Shown: positions 1 to 10,763 of the stretch, in pieces | Position numbering within the stretch: position 1 is the stretch's first letter | How the letters are laid out: every line of letters starts with the position of its first letter | Source: Halictus rubicundus | Lineage: Eukaryota; Arthropoda; Insecta; Hymenoptera; Halictidae | DNA: 64,000 nucleotides | Assembly: GCF_050948215.1 (NCBI RefSeq) | Contig: NC_135152.1 | Span: 4,312,310 to 4,376,309 of the forward strand | Reading direction: 5' to 3' | Made by a program: the position numbers and the translations under genes | Notes under the pieces: generated by a model | Told to the model about the DNA's origin: nothing | The model's database searches: none | The model's input: the letters and a program-made list of their open reading frames with translations, nothing else

Positions 1-3000
1 CACACACCGTCAACGAATAGTTTTTCGCGAGGCGAGATTCGCGATACCTTCTTCTTGCACAATGAGCTGCGCTCGTTCCAGAACAGACTCGCGAAACCAA
101 GCCCGTAACCAAACAACCAATCCGTATCGATGAAAGCGAACCGTCCGGGAACCTGTATACATACGTACAGTTGGACCTGGGGTGCATCTACAGTGCACCG
201 AATGCACCGAGTGCAACGAGTACACTTTTCAAGCGGAACGCGGGTTTCGGAGGCGATCGACGTTGATGCAATACTTGCGGCCTAACTAATAGCTTTGGAA
301 CTTTACGGCATTTTATAACGTTTTATAGGAGCGAAATCACTCGTAATTGTTGGGCGATTGCTCTATCTCGTAAATTGGTCCCTGGCGAATCATGCTTTGG
401 GGGCGCTGTTGATGGCTTCACTTGAGATTCGAAATCATTTCTTTAAAATACGATCGCAAAAATTGTATTTTCAACCATTTCAGTGCTGGATGAGTTGTTG
501 TTGGTTGCACTTGCGAAAACTGATTTTTTGCCGCTAATTAGAAGAATTAGCACATTTGAAGCCAGGCGTAAACCCTGATCAGCGAAACAGGCGGCGTGCT
601 TGCAACAACGGCCATTAAATGCACATTATTTGGATAGTATCTGGTTGCGTTTGTAACCAAAGGTTTGTCCTTTGGGAATAATAAATCGCGTTAGGCGTAC
701 GCAAGCTGGGAGATCGTGTTTTCTTGGGCCACGGTGGCAAGGCCGTGGTACGTAGGAAGGAACCAGATCAATAGATCCCTAGATCCGGGCGTTCGCCGTC
801 TCCCATTGCGGATTCTGGGCCGTCGGTGTCCACTGGAGCACAAGCTGGACGAAATTTCACGGCGGCTCGTGGGTCTTGGGTAGGGGTTAGGGAAAGTGAA
901 AAGTGCACCGTTAGTTAGGCAATTGCAGGCGACTTGCTTTGGCCGACTACGTCGCGCGCAGCACGGTGACGCAAGAATTTGGAATTCCGATATGTCGTGT
1001 AGCTCACTGCCATGTTGTTGTCGACGGTACCACGACACCGGCCGCATGCCTGCGAAGCCTCACCTATATGCTGGAGAGACAGTACCACGAGATCATCGTC
1101 ATCGACCTCTGAAAGGGCACCAAACACTGCTAATAGCTGCACGGAGCTGACACGGAGAGTCAAGAGCAGCTTAACCTTCTTCCCGAGGCGATTTGGCTCG
1201 GGTGAAATTTGTTGCAATGCTGAACTTGTTGACCTTTGAACAAACTGGAAAGGTAGGAGCAACACCTTGGTCTTGGCCAAAGTGTGGCACACTTGACAAC
1301 CTAGAGGTCTGCTTCGTTTTCATGTCTGCAGGTTGGTCTTGCTTTTGTACACCTTGCCTGTAGAGACACTATGCTTCTTAATGGGTAAATTAGGATCTTT
1401 TGTGTATGTAGAGTTCAACAGAGAAGTATAGAAGCATACGTGAATAAGTGTATGAATAGAGTGCGAATCTTTATGAAAAATAAAAATTGTTATGATGGTG
1501 GTATTCATTCTAATTGACAAATTAAGATTTTATATGGATAGGAAGTTGTACACAGGATGCTAAAAGCATTCCTAATGAAGTTTCTGAACCACTGAGAATA
1601 TGTGCTAAATGATGAAATGCTGGCAAGGATCCTAGAAGGTAGATAGTCCTGATAGTCTTTTTCCGGATTGCGCTACTTCCATCCATGTTTCTCCCTGCAA
1701 TTCCCTTGAATTTCAATCGACAATCTGAAATTTTATGTGTATAGTATCGTGCACAAAGAAGGTTTGTTGCTGTAGTCGCTAATATCGGCTAATAATCGTC
1801 ACAATGACCATCAGAATAGCACAGTGTCTCGCTAAGTAGTCGGCTTGAAAGATTCCAGTCATTCTTGCATTCTTTTCATTCTAATTCGAATTAACGCGAC
1901 TGACGACGTATTGACAAAATAATTGCCCGACCAGAACGAAAGGATAGCTGAAAGACACCTGTGACGAAAAGCGGTAAGCAACTCTGTGTGCTAATAGTAC
2001 GTTCCAAGATAAGTTGCTATAAAAATACCGTTCCTGTTTCCTCTAGCCAAGACTGCATCCGGTAATTGACAAACACGTCCAGATCATTCTCTAATTTCTA
2101 ATTTCTCTAAGGTAGCCAACGTTTTCCAACAACCTTGACTCGCGTTACACGTTCGTAGAGAACGTTCTTTGTATCGGTCAAATGGCGTAGTGGGGATGGA
2201 TGAAAATTAGGACGAACAGTCAAGTGTTACCGTAACTCCTAGGGAATCCGGAGAATTTCGTACTAAATTTTGCAAACTTTCATACGTCGCTTGCGAAACG
2301 ACTGCGCGACGAAAGGCTAGTTAGGCTAGCCATCCGGGCATATTGTTTCACGTGGTTACAGGCTGTGTCGCATTCTATCGAGACGTCCTCCCGAGGCTGC
2401 ACACCTTGGACGTTCCGCAACCGCTTCGAAGAACATCACCTTTTGAACAGGTGCAATTGCTTTCACGAGTGCCACGGGCAGTTTCGTATTTTCCCGTTCC
2501 GCGAGATTAGAAAAGTTCGAAAGGTGATCTCGTGGGGACGGTGATTCACCTTGAAGCTTGAGAGACTCGACGCTGTCGGCTCTTTAACGGACAATTAGCA
2601 AGTTGGGATAACCCACTTAGTACTCTTCGTCTAGCAATTGTAGAAATTGCAAAAACGATTCTCCAGCAGGATTGCTTCGAAGCTTGATAAATTCAATGGC
2701 TTCGATGGACGCTGTTTATGGAATTAATTATCAAGTTCGGGTAACCCACTCCGTGGGTTCAACAAGCGTCAGAAATGACCCGGAGTGATTTTAAGAAGCA
2801 ATTTCCATATGAAAATAGCACGATCGTCGCTGGAATGATTATTTTTCTACGATTTGTGGGGAAATCGACGATGGAGAACGGTCGAGGCGCAGATTACCGT
2901 GTAGCTCGAAGCCTACTGGGTCGATATGGGGCGAGCGAGTTTGCCTAATCGAACACAGTCGAATTATGAACGGCTTTGCCTTTTACTCGGGCGACGGGCG

Positions 3001-3351
3001 GGTTTTGGCGGCTCTTTGTTCGGTACGCGCCGGTTTTATTTCGCGGGCGTATGATATTACACGTCTTCGAGTAGGCTGCGCAACGGAAAATTCAGTTCGC
3101 GCCCGATTGAAGCCGATCGAAACGATTGCGTTGCGCCAGATCACTAGGCAGAATTCTGCAGTCGGCTGTGCAAAATGTTCCCCCGATGATCCTTGCGTCA
3201 TTGCCGCGATCGCGTATAATCTATACTCCATTAATTCGTCTGTCTTGCGCCGCGCCGGTACGTATCCGTGTGCGTATCTTCGTGACACGATTTCGGGTTG
3301 CAACACGTTGCACCTCTAATGCAGCTGGAGAGCCACGTGATCAGGCTCGCA

Positions 3352-3373
3352 GCCGCCGCCGCCGCCGCCGCCG
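3352..3373. repeat. (GCC)n trinucleotide repeat
   Basis: About seven consecutive GCC units, immediately followed by an imperfect continuation. Confidence 0.9.
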
Positions 3374-3445
3374 TGCCGCGCTGGTTGCCAAACGGTGTTT
3401 CATTTAATTACGAGCGGGAAAAGCTATCGTCGAACCTACGGTGTC

Positions 3446-3472
3446 CCTCTCTCTCTCTCTCTCCTCCTCTCT
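3446..3472. repeat. (CT)n microsatellite
   Basis: A run of CT dinucleotides interrupted by CCTCCT, about 300 bp before the ELOVL terminal exon. It is too far from the acceptor at 3769-3770 to be its polypyrimidine tract. Confidence 0.85.
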
Positions 3473-3770
3473 TCTGATTAACATTTCAACCCTTCTATTG
3501 CCAACCGAAAGGTATACTTGAGCGAGGAATGCTGAATCAAATTTGTTACACTTAAAAGAGGAGTCTATAAATGATTAAAAATTGTAATATTTAATGCATT
3601 GATTACGGAACTTGAAGAACGTCACCAAGTTCCGAGGAATTTCCGGAATGTCCGGATATCATAAAGCGAAAGAGAAAGTTCAAATTAGTTGGACGATGAT
3701 ATTGAATAAAAAAAAAGATCGACTCACCCTCAATAGATCGAATGCATCATTTCTGCATAATTGTCCACAG

Positions 3771-3947
3771 GTGCAGTTCTTCCTGGTGTTCGTGCACAGC
3801 ACCCAAGCTCTGGTGTTCGACTGCGGCTACCCTAAGCTCGTGGCAGCGCTTCTTCTCCTGCACGCGACGATCTTCTTCGTCCTGTTCTCCGATTTCTACC
3901 GGCGGGTGTACATGAAGTCCAGATCGAAGTCGCTGAAGGACGAATAG
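3771..3947 (+). CDS. Very-long-chain fatty acid elongase (ELOVL), terminal exon only
   Basis: This is the last coding exon (58 codons plus TAG) of an ELOVL-family 3-keto-acyl-CoA synthase, the condensing enzyme of ER fatty acid elongation. An acceptor (TTGTCCACAG) ends at 3770, and the frame opens with VQFFLVFVHSTQ, matching the LQxxQF/L region after the catalytic histidines. It continues with FDCGYPK, a hydrophobic membrane segment, FSDFYRRVY and a basic tail ending KSLKDE. The same landmarks occur in the complete ELOVL gene at 43849-47216 (VQFVLVMVHAFQ, IDCNYPK, FRNFYVSSY), so the two are probably tandem paralogs on one strand. The tail is much shorter here and shows no clear KKxx signal. 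The catalytic exons are outside the window, so activity cannot be judged. The family is sure; the exact paralog is not. Confidence 0.9.
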   Translation: MQFFLVFVHSTQALVFDCGYPKLVAALLLLHATIFFVLFSDFYRRVYMKSRSKSLKDE

Positions 3948-6900
3948 ATGGACACACGAGTCTTGACGCGCACCTTAACCAGAACTCCGAGATACGAATC
4001 CTGAAAACGAGCGTCGATCACGAGTCAGCCGAAGACCGACGGGATCCATCAGATTCCCACGCAGAAAACACACGATGTTCTACGAACCGTGCACCAATTC
4101 GAAGCCGATATGTACACACGCGAAACTAGTCACCGTACACAACTGTCTCGGAAGCTGATCCGCCGGAGCAGGTCGGCCCGAAGACCGTGATCGATTCCAT
4201 TAGGGATGCAGCTACTAACAGGATCGCTCCTATTAAGGAGACGAGCCTAATCGTTAGCGTTATACCCCACAGGGCTGCTCAGCTAGAGGTCCCCACGTGG
4301 ATCGAAATACGCGCACGTTGCTCGATAAGTTCTCATGTAATTTTTAACCCTTCCAACAGAGCCTTTTCCGCGAATTTATATGGCAAGGGGCGTGAAAAGA
4401 TTGACGGTAATTATGGCATTTGCTAGAACTCTCATAGATACAGATGATGTTAAGAACATGGATTTTTAATTCGTTGAACTTGCTGCGTATTTCAATGCAC
4501 GCTCAAAATCGCGACCTCTAATCTCAGGTCTCGCGAACAGCTCGGACCGTGGCTTGCGATGCACTAGTTCTCCCGACCATTAATTAATCTGTTAATTGAT
4601 TAATGTAAAGGTTGAAACACCGCGATTATAGCACCCAGGGAAAAGTGCTTTGTTAAGCCAGATCGGTCCTTAGTGTCCTTGATTTCGCAGTTCTTTTGTA
4701 ATTCCGTTTTCTTTTTTAATTTGTATAGGTGTTACGCGTCGGTCTGATCTGTAATTAAGCTAACTGTAAATACACGAGTAGAGTTAATGCGCCGGGGAAC
4801 GATTGTTATTGTTCCGCGGGTTTATTTAAATCTTTGCGCGGATTTTGGGATTCGATGCTTTGGACGATTTTTGAAAACCTGCTGAGAGAAAGTATCCAAA
4901 CAGTATGATTCAGCCTATAAACAATTTTTGCAGGATCTTCAATCAATTAACACTTGGTGTATCAGGGGTCATTTCAGTTTTTGTGGAATTAGAGGACCAT
5001 CGATGGGTTAGAGTTTAGAGTAATTGAATGAAATAATTGAAAGAAAGTTAAAAATTCATCGGCCTACAAAATAAGTTTTGTCTGTAACAGATGATCAATC
5101 AGCGATCATTTAGCGTTTAGATAACCATACCGAAGGGATACTTTCCAACCGCCACTCGGTAGCAATATCCAAGGAACGTAACGTCCAGCTTTGTAACATC
5201 ATCGAAAAACGTACAAAATCGATCCCGCGACCGTTCAAGCTCAATCTTTACCATTATTTATACGTCGTTTGATTTGCATGTAAGTTCAAACGTTCAGAGC
5301 AGGCGAGGGCACAGATTGCTCCCTGGGGCGCTGCCCTGGCTCCGTCAAAGCCGAGAGCGTCGAAGCCAGACCCACTCGGCAAAGTACACTATTGGGAGCA
5401 GGAAAGTTGACAATCTAGTGGGGGACAAAAACACAAAGTTCGCTTAATTTGTCCCTAGAACCCACTTTAACGTAATACTTAACACTTTAGCTACAGTTAT
5501 GTAATAGTCCCTTAAGAAATCAAGAACAAATAGTTGAGGATACCAAATACATTTTTTAACAATCTAGCTATTTCATCCACAGACCAACTCGAGTCATATA
5601 TTTTGATAACTTCCTTCAAGATTATCAATTAAAAGAGAATGATCAGACGTTCCTAGTGATTAAACTGTGGATTTTATACATTTATGATAAAAATTAGTAA
5701 GTGCAATTTAATGCAGGAGATAAATTGGCTTAAATATATTAGTCCCAGCTTATCAAAATTATTAAAGGAAGACAGACTTTTTTGGTTCCTGTTCATTGTA
5801 ATCAATGCAATCAATTTTTATTTTGCATAAAAATCCGCTATCTATTACTGACTATGAATAGCCAAAGTGTTAAACCATTTCCCCAGTAAGGAAAAGAAAA
5901 TTTCATTCCCACAAAGGCAGTCCCACAGAACCAGAACCAATCACAGTCACCTCCTCAGCTGCAGACGGTAGTCGACGCCCCTTTCTCGACGTCACTGCCC
6001 CCAGGGGCAACCCAGGGAGACCCAGAGACTCTCTGACTCAAACCTGCTATAGAATAAGTCTCAAGGCGATAATTCGCAAGCGGATACCTCGTTCACACCC
6101 CAGGCGAGCTCATGGACCGAGACAGGTGTTTCATGCATACAGTATCAATCTCCAGCGCGATAGTAATCTCTTGCGCACATGAGACACGCACACTTTCACA
6201 CAGTCGAACACTCGTGCCGCGCTCGCGTGAAATTCCTCTCACCGACGAGGGGAAATCGCTCTTGGAACGGCACCCTATGCGAGGTATGCGCCTAGTATTA
6301 CGTTCTTATTATCATTATGGAGCAGTATGCTACTATGAATCAAAGTGGGGGTCCTTGAAAATTACAGGTCACACACAGACTGTAAATTCAAAGTTTGCCA
6401 AATACGAGGCCCCATTCTGAAAAAATCAGCTTTTATCATACCACGTGCGTGCTACACAAGCTCTTGTTCCAAGAGCGATCTCCGTACCAGTAGAAAGAAC
6501 TCCTCTCACTGAACGGGATAGAGCGAATCCGAAGATCCTTACGAAATCCTCGCAGGATCGCGACGATCACCGACGAGTACGGTGGCGCAGTGCGACAAAA
6601 TTAGGGCAACGTGTCTTCGGAGTGGTAGACGACGAACCCTCGCGACGTGTTTCGCAACGAATGAGACGAGGGAGCTGACGCATCCTCCCTCGAACATCCC
6701 TGAAGCCATGCACGCACTCGGGGGGGTTGAACGACACTCATTCGGTGTTCAGAAAAAAAAAACGGCGAGAAAACGATGCAACACAAGAGGTAATCCGTCC
6801 AGGGATTACAGGTAACGCTCCCTCTCGAATCGTTATCGAGGTATGGGCGATCTCTACCTTATCGATCAGCTCGAAACTACCCCTGACACAGGGGTGGGAG

Positions 6901-7034
6901 AGGAAGTCCCGATAGTTTCTCCTCGTACGGATTCATCGTCGTGCCTCATCCTAAGATTGTAATTTATTCGCGTACCAGCCGGTCGCAACTGTTTTTGTAC
7001 ATATGTAATTCTCTGTCCATTTTGTAATGAGAAA

Positions 7035-7420
7035 TAAATAGTATTAGCTACTCTAACAGTTGGTTTTTGTCTACCTTTTCGACTAGAGGAAATGAAAATG
7101 CGGAACAAATAATATTAGATATTTTAACAGTTACCCTTGCGTATACTTTCCGTTTAACTAGAGGAAACGAAAATAAGAAATAAATAGACCTATTAAGCAT
7201 ATTAAGAAAGAAAATAAATTTTTATTTCACCCCAGATTGTTGCACTTGATGTAGAAATGTCTTTATTTTGCATAAAAATTCGTCATCTAAAAATAAATAA
7301 TGTTAGGTACTCTAACAACGACCCTTGTTGTCTACGAATTCAACTAGTGTAAATGAGAATGAGAAATAAATAATTTTAGGTACTCCAATAGCTACCCTAC
7401 CCTTGTTGCATATTTTTTTC
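7035..7420. repeat. Degenerate direct repeats built on GAGAAATAAATA
   Basis: A unit of roughly 80-100 bp recurs: a tract like ACTCTAACAGTTACCCTTG, then an ACTAGAGGAAATGA-like tract, then GAGAAATAAATA, then TTAGGTACT. Copies are recognisable around 7045, 7120, 7300 and 7385, with substitutions and variable spacing. No coding potential is evident. Confidence 0.6.
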
Positions 7421-7422
7421 TT

Positions 7423-7910
7423 TCAGCTACAGGACATTTTGGTAGATGTGCGGGAGTGTTGAGGGATCCTAGTGTTACATTTCTGCTCGTTAAAATTTCT
7501 ATGTACATCCTCTATTAGGTACAGGAAATCTTCATTGTGGTTTGTTCTAGAGGAGAAGACTCCTTGAGAATTCTGTAAGGATATATCGTTGATGTGCATC
7601 TGTTTTTCAGCTAGAAGATACAACCAACTATCAAAAGACTCTTGTGCTGGATATCAACTTGTGAGAATCGCTATATCGACTCTTACGAATTCCGTAATAA
7701 TACATACTCGATTCGATGTGCATCCTTTTTTTTTTTAGGTAAAGGACATTTTTGGTACATGTACGAAATTATTAAAGAGTTCTTGGACTAGATTTCTGTT
7801 TGTTAATGCTATCGTGATGACTCTTGAAAGGATCCTGAGAATTCCATGGAAATACATTACAGACCCAATGTGTGTTTCGTGTAATGCAGTATCTTATCAT
7901 TTATTTCTGT
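7423..7910. repeat. Second decayed repeat block beside NDUFB7
   Basis: Phrases recur with many substitutions: GAGAATTC followed by GTAA and TACAT, then GATGTGCATC, then a T-rich tract, then AGCTA(C/A)AGGACATTTT and GGTA(C/G)ATGT. Copies can be seen near 7430, 7570, 7690 and 7830. The block runs into the NDUFB7 3' flank, where TTTATT at 7900-7905 (AATAAA on the minus strand) is the likely polyadenylation signal. Confidence 0.5.
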
Positions 7911-7975
7911 ACAGAAAAATCCATGTCTATGTATAGATCCTAAGTATAACGATCAACAATTGATCAGCTTCCAGG

Positions 7976-8597
7976 CTAAGCTGTGGCTATTTCTGCTTGT
8001 GCAGCTTCCTTCCTCTTCTTTCTTAAACGAAGCCTACGTTCCCTTTCGACCTCCATCATCCTTATTAAATAGCTGAAACAGACAGGGATTGAAATAACAA
8101 TCGACTTGTAAACATTAAGACAAAAATGATACACTTACTCCTCTCTTACACAGGCATCATATTCATGTTTTTCGTGTGCACATTTTTTAAACATCGGGAA
8201 ATGCTTCCTCTGGCACACATAACATTCTATTAATTTGTGGGCACAATAGTCTCTTAAATCCTCTGGAACATTGGCGCTTCTCATTTCCTGCAATGTCGCA
8301 CCTGGTACTGTAAAGAGTGATCACAATAGTTGTCGGTTAGTATTAATAAATCGAGAAACAAATAAACGGTGTATACGAACATTAACATTTCGAATATTGG
8401 GCATACGATGTATACAAGAGGATTTTAATTCAAATAATATATTCGTAACTGTTAGAGGTTAGAATCGAATTGGAACACTCACCTCTTTCTTTTCGGCCAT
8501 TCGGAAATCCTAACATTGGATCAAATGATGGAACTTCTTCAACATGTGGAAAATCTTCCCAACCTAACATGTATGGTCGTATAAGACTTTGGCCCAT
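7976..8597 (-). CDS. NDUFB7: NADH dehydrogenase [ubiquinone] 1 beta subcomplex subunit 7 (complex I B18)
   Basis: This is a supernumerary subunit of mitochondrial complex I, on the intermembrane-space side of the inner membrane. There are three exons on the minus strand: 8597-8483, 8307-8139 and 8072-7976. They join in phase through GT-AG introns to give 126 aa, close to the family's usual length. The twin CX9C signature is intact: C60-X9-C70 and C81-X9-C91, the oxidised helical hairpin typical of this subunit. Gly2 follows the initiator Met (MGQ), as in vertebrate NDUFB7, where that glycine is myristoylated. The C-terminal exon reads DYLIRMMEVERERRLRLRKK, matching the family's charged helix. 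A minus-strand AATAAA lies about 70 nt past the stop. The gene is compact, with introns under 200 bp, and is oriented like SNRPA1 upstream. Identification is firm. Confidence 0.97.
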
Positions 8598-9534
8598 TTT
8601 TGTCACTTAATATTAAAGAGTTACGTAGAAACAATAATTTCTACCTGAAAGCGCAAGAGTGAGCTCGCATTGCGCGCTGCTGACATCTAGTGACATAACC
8701 TTATGTAACTAATTTCAAAATACAAGGCGTCTGTGTGCATGTTTAGCGAAAAACCTAGGATTTTTATTAGTTCTTCAACTTTAGTATTCTAATACGAGTT
8801 CTCGGATACTCGTTAAATTTGAATCGAAATACTTGAATGTTCGTTCTATTTAGATCCTTGGAATATTAGAATATATTCGAGTATTCGAATACTTAATGTA
8901 GATTCCAATACTCTCCGAATTTTTATCGGAGTATCGAAATATATTCTCAGATTTAAGTTCGGATACTCATCTACGAATCGTGAAATTATGATATTCTAAT
9001 TAATTAATTGTAAGGTAGTGATGGTCATTTTTAAGTAGGAAAAAATCGTACATGTGCGACATTATCGAAAAACGATTTATTTGAATCGACACTGAAATAA
9101 ACATACGTATATGTTAAAACTTTAAAAATATTTCGAAGAGTTGTTCGAGGATTGCGGATGTTTATGCGAGCGCATATTTTTACAGGCGAATGTGTAAAAC
9201 TAAGAAATATACAGTAACTCCGTAATCCGAGAGTCTTATTTCAGTAGAAATAATTAGAAAATCATATAGTTCACCTACGCTATGAATACATAAATATCCA
9301 CAGTCCAGAGATTGGTAATGTAAGCATATATTTATGAAATCGCTTCACGGCAATTCGGTATTTCAATTGTTTTATTTTGAATCATTAGAATCATCTTCCA
9401 GTAAAAATGGAATTGTGTAGTGTATTCTTATTAGCTTAACAAACTGCGTTCCTGTCCATTACAATTATCAATCAATACTTACAGCATGAAAATGTACCTT
9501 GTTTTAACCTATCTGAGAATAATCTATCAAAGAC
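8598..9534. other. Intergenic between NDUFB7 and SNRPA1
   Basis: NDUFB7 upstream region and SNRPA1 3' flank. A minus-strand AATAAA (TTTATT at 9371-9376) about 160 nt past the SNRPA1 stop is the likely polyadenylation signal. The tract 8770-9000 is enriched in short TCGAATACT/AGTATTCGA words; similar words recur at 9640-9715 inside the SNRPA1 intron. No gene was seen. Confidence 0.7.
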
Positions 9535-10763
9535 TTAATCGTCTTCTTCTTCCATTGCTTCAGGTACTGTGTTTCCTGAAACAGTAATTACTACAATGTA
9601 TTTCGTTTAACACATTTTAAATGCAAATTGCAGCTTTTTATATACGAGTATAAGTACTCTGCTATTCGAGAATGAATTTGAGTATTAAAATTCGAGTTTC
9701 TTCTCGTGATTACTCAAATAAAAAGTTTCAACAACAAATGAGCAAAGACTATTTTCTACTGTGAGAAACGTTGTAAACGTTAAAATCATAAAACTATTGC
9801 AATAAAGCAGTAAGAGCTCCAATTTAAATAAAATTAAGTGCATTGCATGACGAACCATTCTGTAATCTCTCTTCACTAGGCATGTGTCCGGCTTGTAGCA
9901 GTTTGCTGAGGCGTTGCACTTCTTCCAGAGAAGAGGCGTTGGTAATAGCTTCCCTAATTTTGTTGCGTTCCTCTGGAGTGGTCAGAGGCTTATCCGTAAA
10001 TGTGCCAGAGGCCTGTGTTTTCGCTTTCTTCGCGATCTCGCGAACCATTTCCTTGCCTCGCTTGCTTCGGAAGTAGTCAACAGCTGCTTCACGTTCCTTC
10101 ATCTTAATCTTCCTAAAATCTAGTAGCTTCAACTGTGGAAATCTGTATACCATGTACTGTCTGTACTGAGGTTTCGCAGAGACTGGATTTTGGAGTAGAC
10201 ACAGGTTGGATAGATTTTTGAGCTGGGTCAAAGGCTCCAGGTCGCCGAGCTCTTGAATCATATTCCCGGTTAGCATAAGCGTTTCCAAGTTTGGTATACA
10301 GTGCTCCAACCCCTCGCCGATTCTGACAATACGATTATTATTAAAGAAAAGCGTTTTGATCCTTTTCAACAGTGGAAATCCATCTAGTTTTCTGATATCG
10401 TTGTCTGAAAAATCTATCGTATCAAACTGATCCTGAAAAGCATTGTCAACCACGAAAGATAAATAAAGATATAACTCTTAACCAAAAAAACGCAAACAAA
10501 AATTTCAATGGTATCGAAAGAAAGGATTTATTCGATCGGATACATACCAGAGTTGCACCCAAGTTTTCGATCGTTGGTATTTTATAGCCTGCAACGAAAA
10601 GAAACATACAAAATGAAAGGTTCATGCGTAAAGGTAGAAGGTTTATAGGTTAGGTTTCTTCGCTGTACTTTTGTCTCGTACCTCTGAGATCCAATTCACG
10701 ATCCTTTACAGGATTTATATACTGCATAGATTGTTGTATCAAATCTGGCGTTAACTTAACCAT
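9535..10763 (-). CDS. SNRPA1: U2 small nuclear ribonucleoprotein A' (leucine-rich repeat protein)
   Basis: A core protein of the U2 snRNP that binds stem-loop IV of U2 snRNA together with U2B'' during pre-mRNA splicing in the nucleus. Four exons on the minus strand (10763-10682, 10588-10548, 10432-9856 and 9575-9535) join in phase to give 246 aa, near the usual 250-255. The N-terminus MVKLTPDLIQQSMQYINPVK and following RELDLRGYKIP are hallmarks of the family. Leucine-rich repeats follow (IDFSDNDIRKLDGFPLL, LFFNNNRIVRI, LMLTGNMIQEL, LCLLQNPV) with the capping segment QYRQYMVYRFPQLKLLDF. The tail is a lysine-rich helix, a segment resembling the family's ITNASSLEEVQRL region, and an acidic end (EAMEEEDD). 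Introns 1 and 2 are about 100 bp; the last is 280 bp. Identification is firm. Confidence 0.97.

Larger units (their letters stand above)
1..3770 (+). other. Presumed intron upstream of the last exon of the first ELOVL gene
   Basis: No exon of the ELOVL gene could be recognised here: I looked for the HxxHH box, the HxxMYxYY segment and the LQxxQF segment expected just before the terminal exon. The earlier exons are therefore probably left of the window and this is intronic. The stretch 900-1260 contains a coding-like but interrupted run (see findings). A GC-rich patch at 2960-3400 is open on both strands, which fits CpG-rich composition better than a gene. Two simple repeats, (GCC)n and (CT)n, precede the exon. 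Confidence 0.5.
3948..7975. other. Intergenic; 3' UTR of the first ELOVL plus decayed repeats
   Basis: The first part should be the ELOVL 3' UTR; no convincing polyadenylation signal could be placed. Two copies of the dispersed GGATTTTTATGCA motif lie at 5661-5700 (+) and about 5817-5848 (-), and a third at 7261-7290 (-). GCCCC/GGGGC palindromic cores occur at 5307-5335 and 5996-6010. Degenerate direct repeats fill 7035-7920. No gene was seen. Confidence 0.6.

Noticed and set aside
2966..3319. 117-codon + strand frame and its 107-codon antisense counterpart
   Set aside because: Both strands are open because the patch is GC- and CpG-rich; no motif, splice site or promoter supports either.
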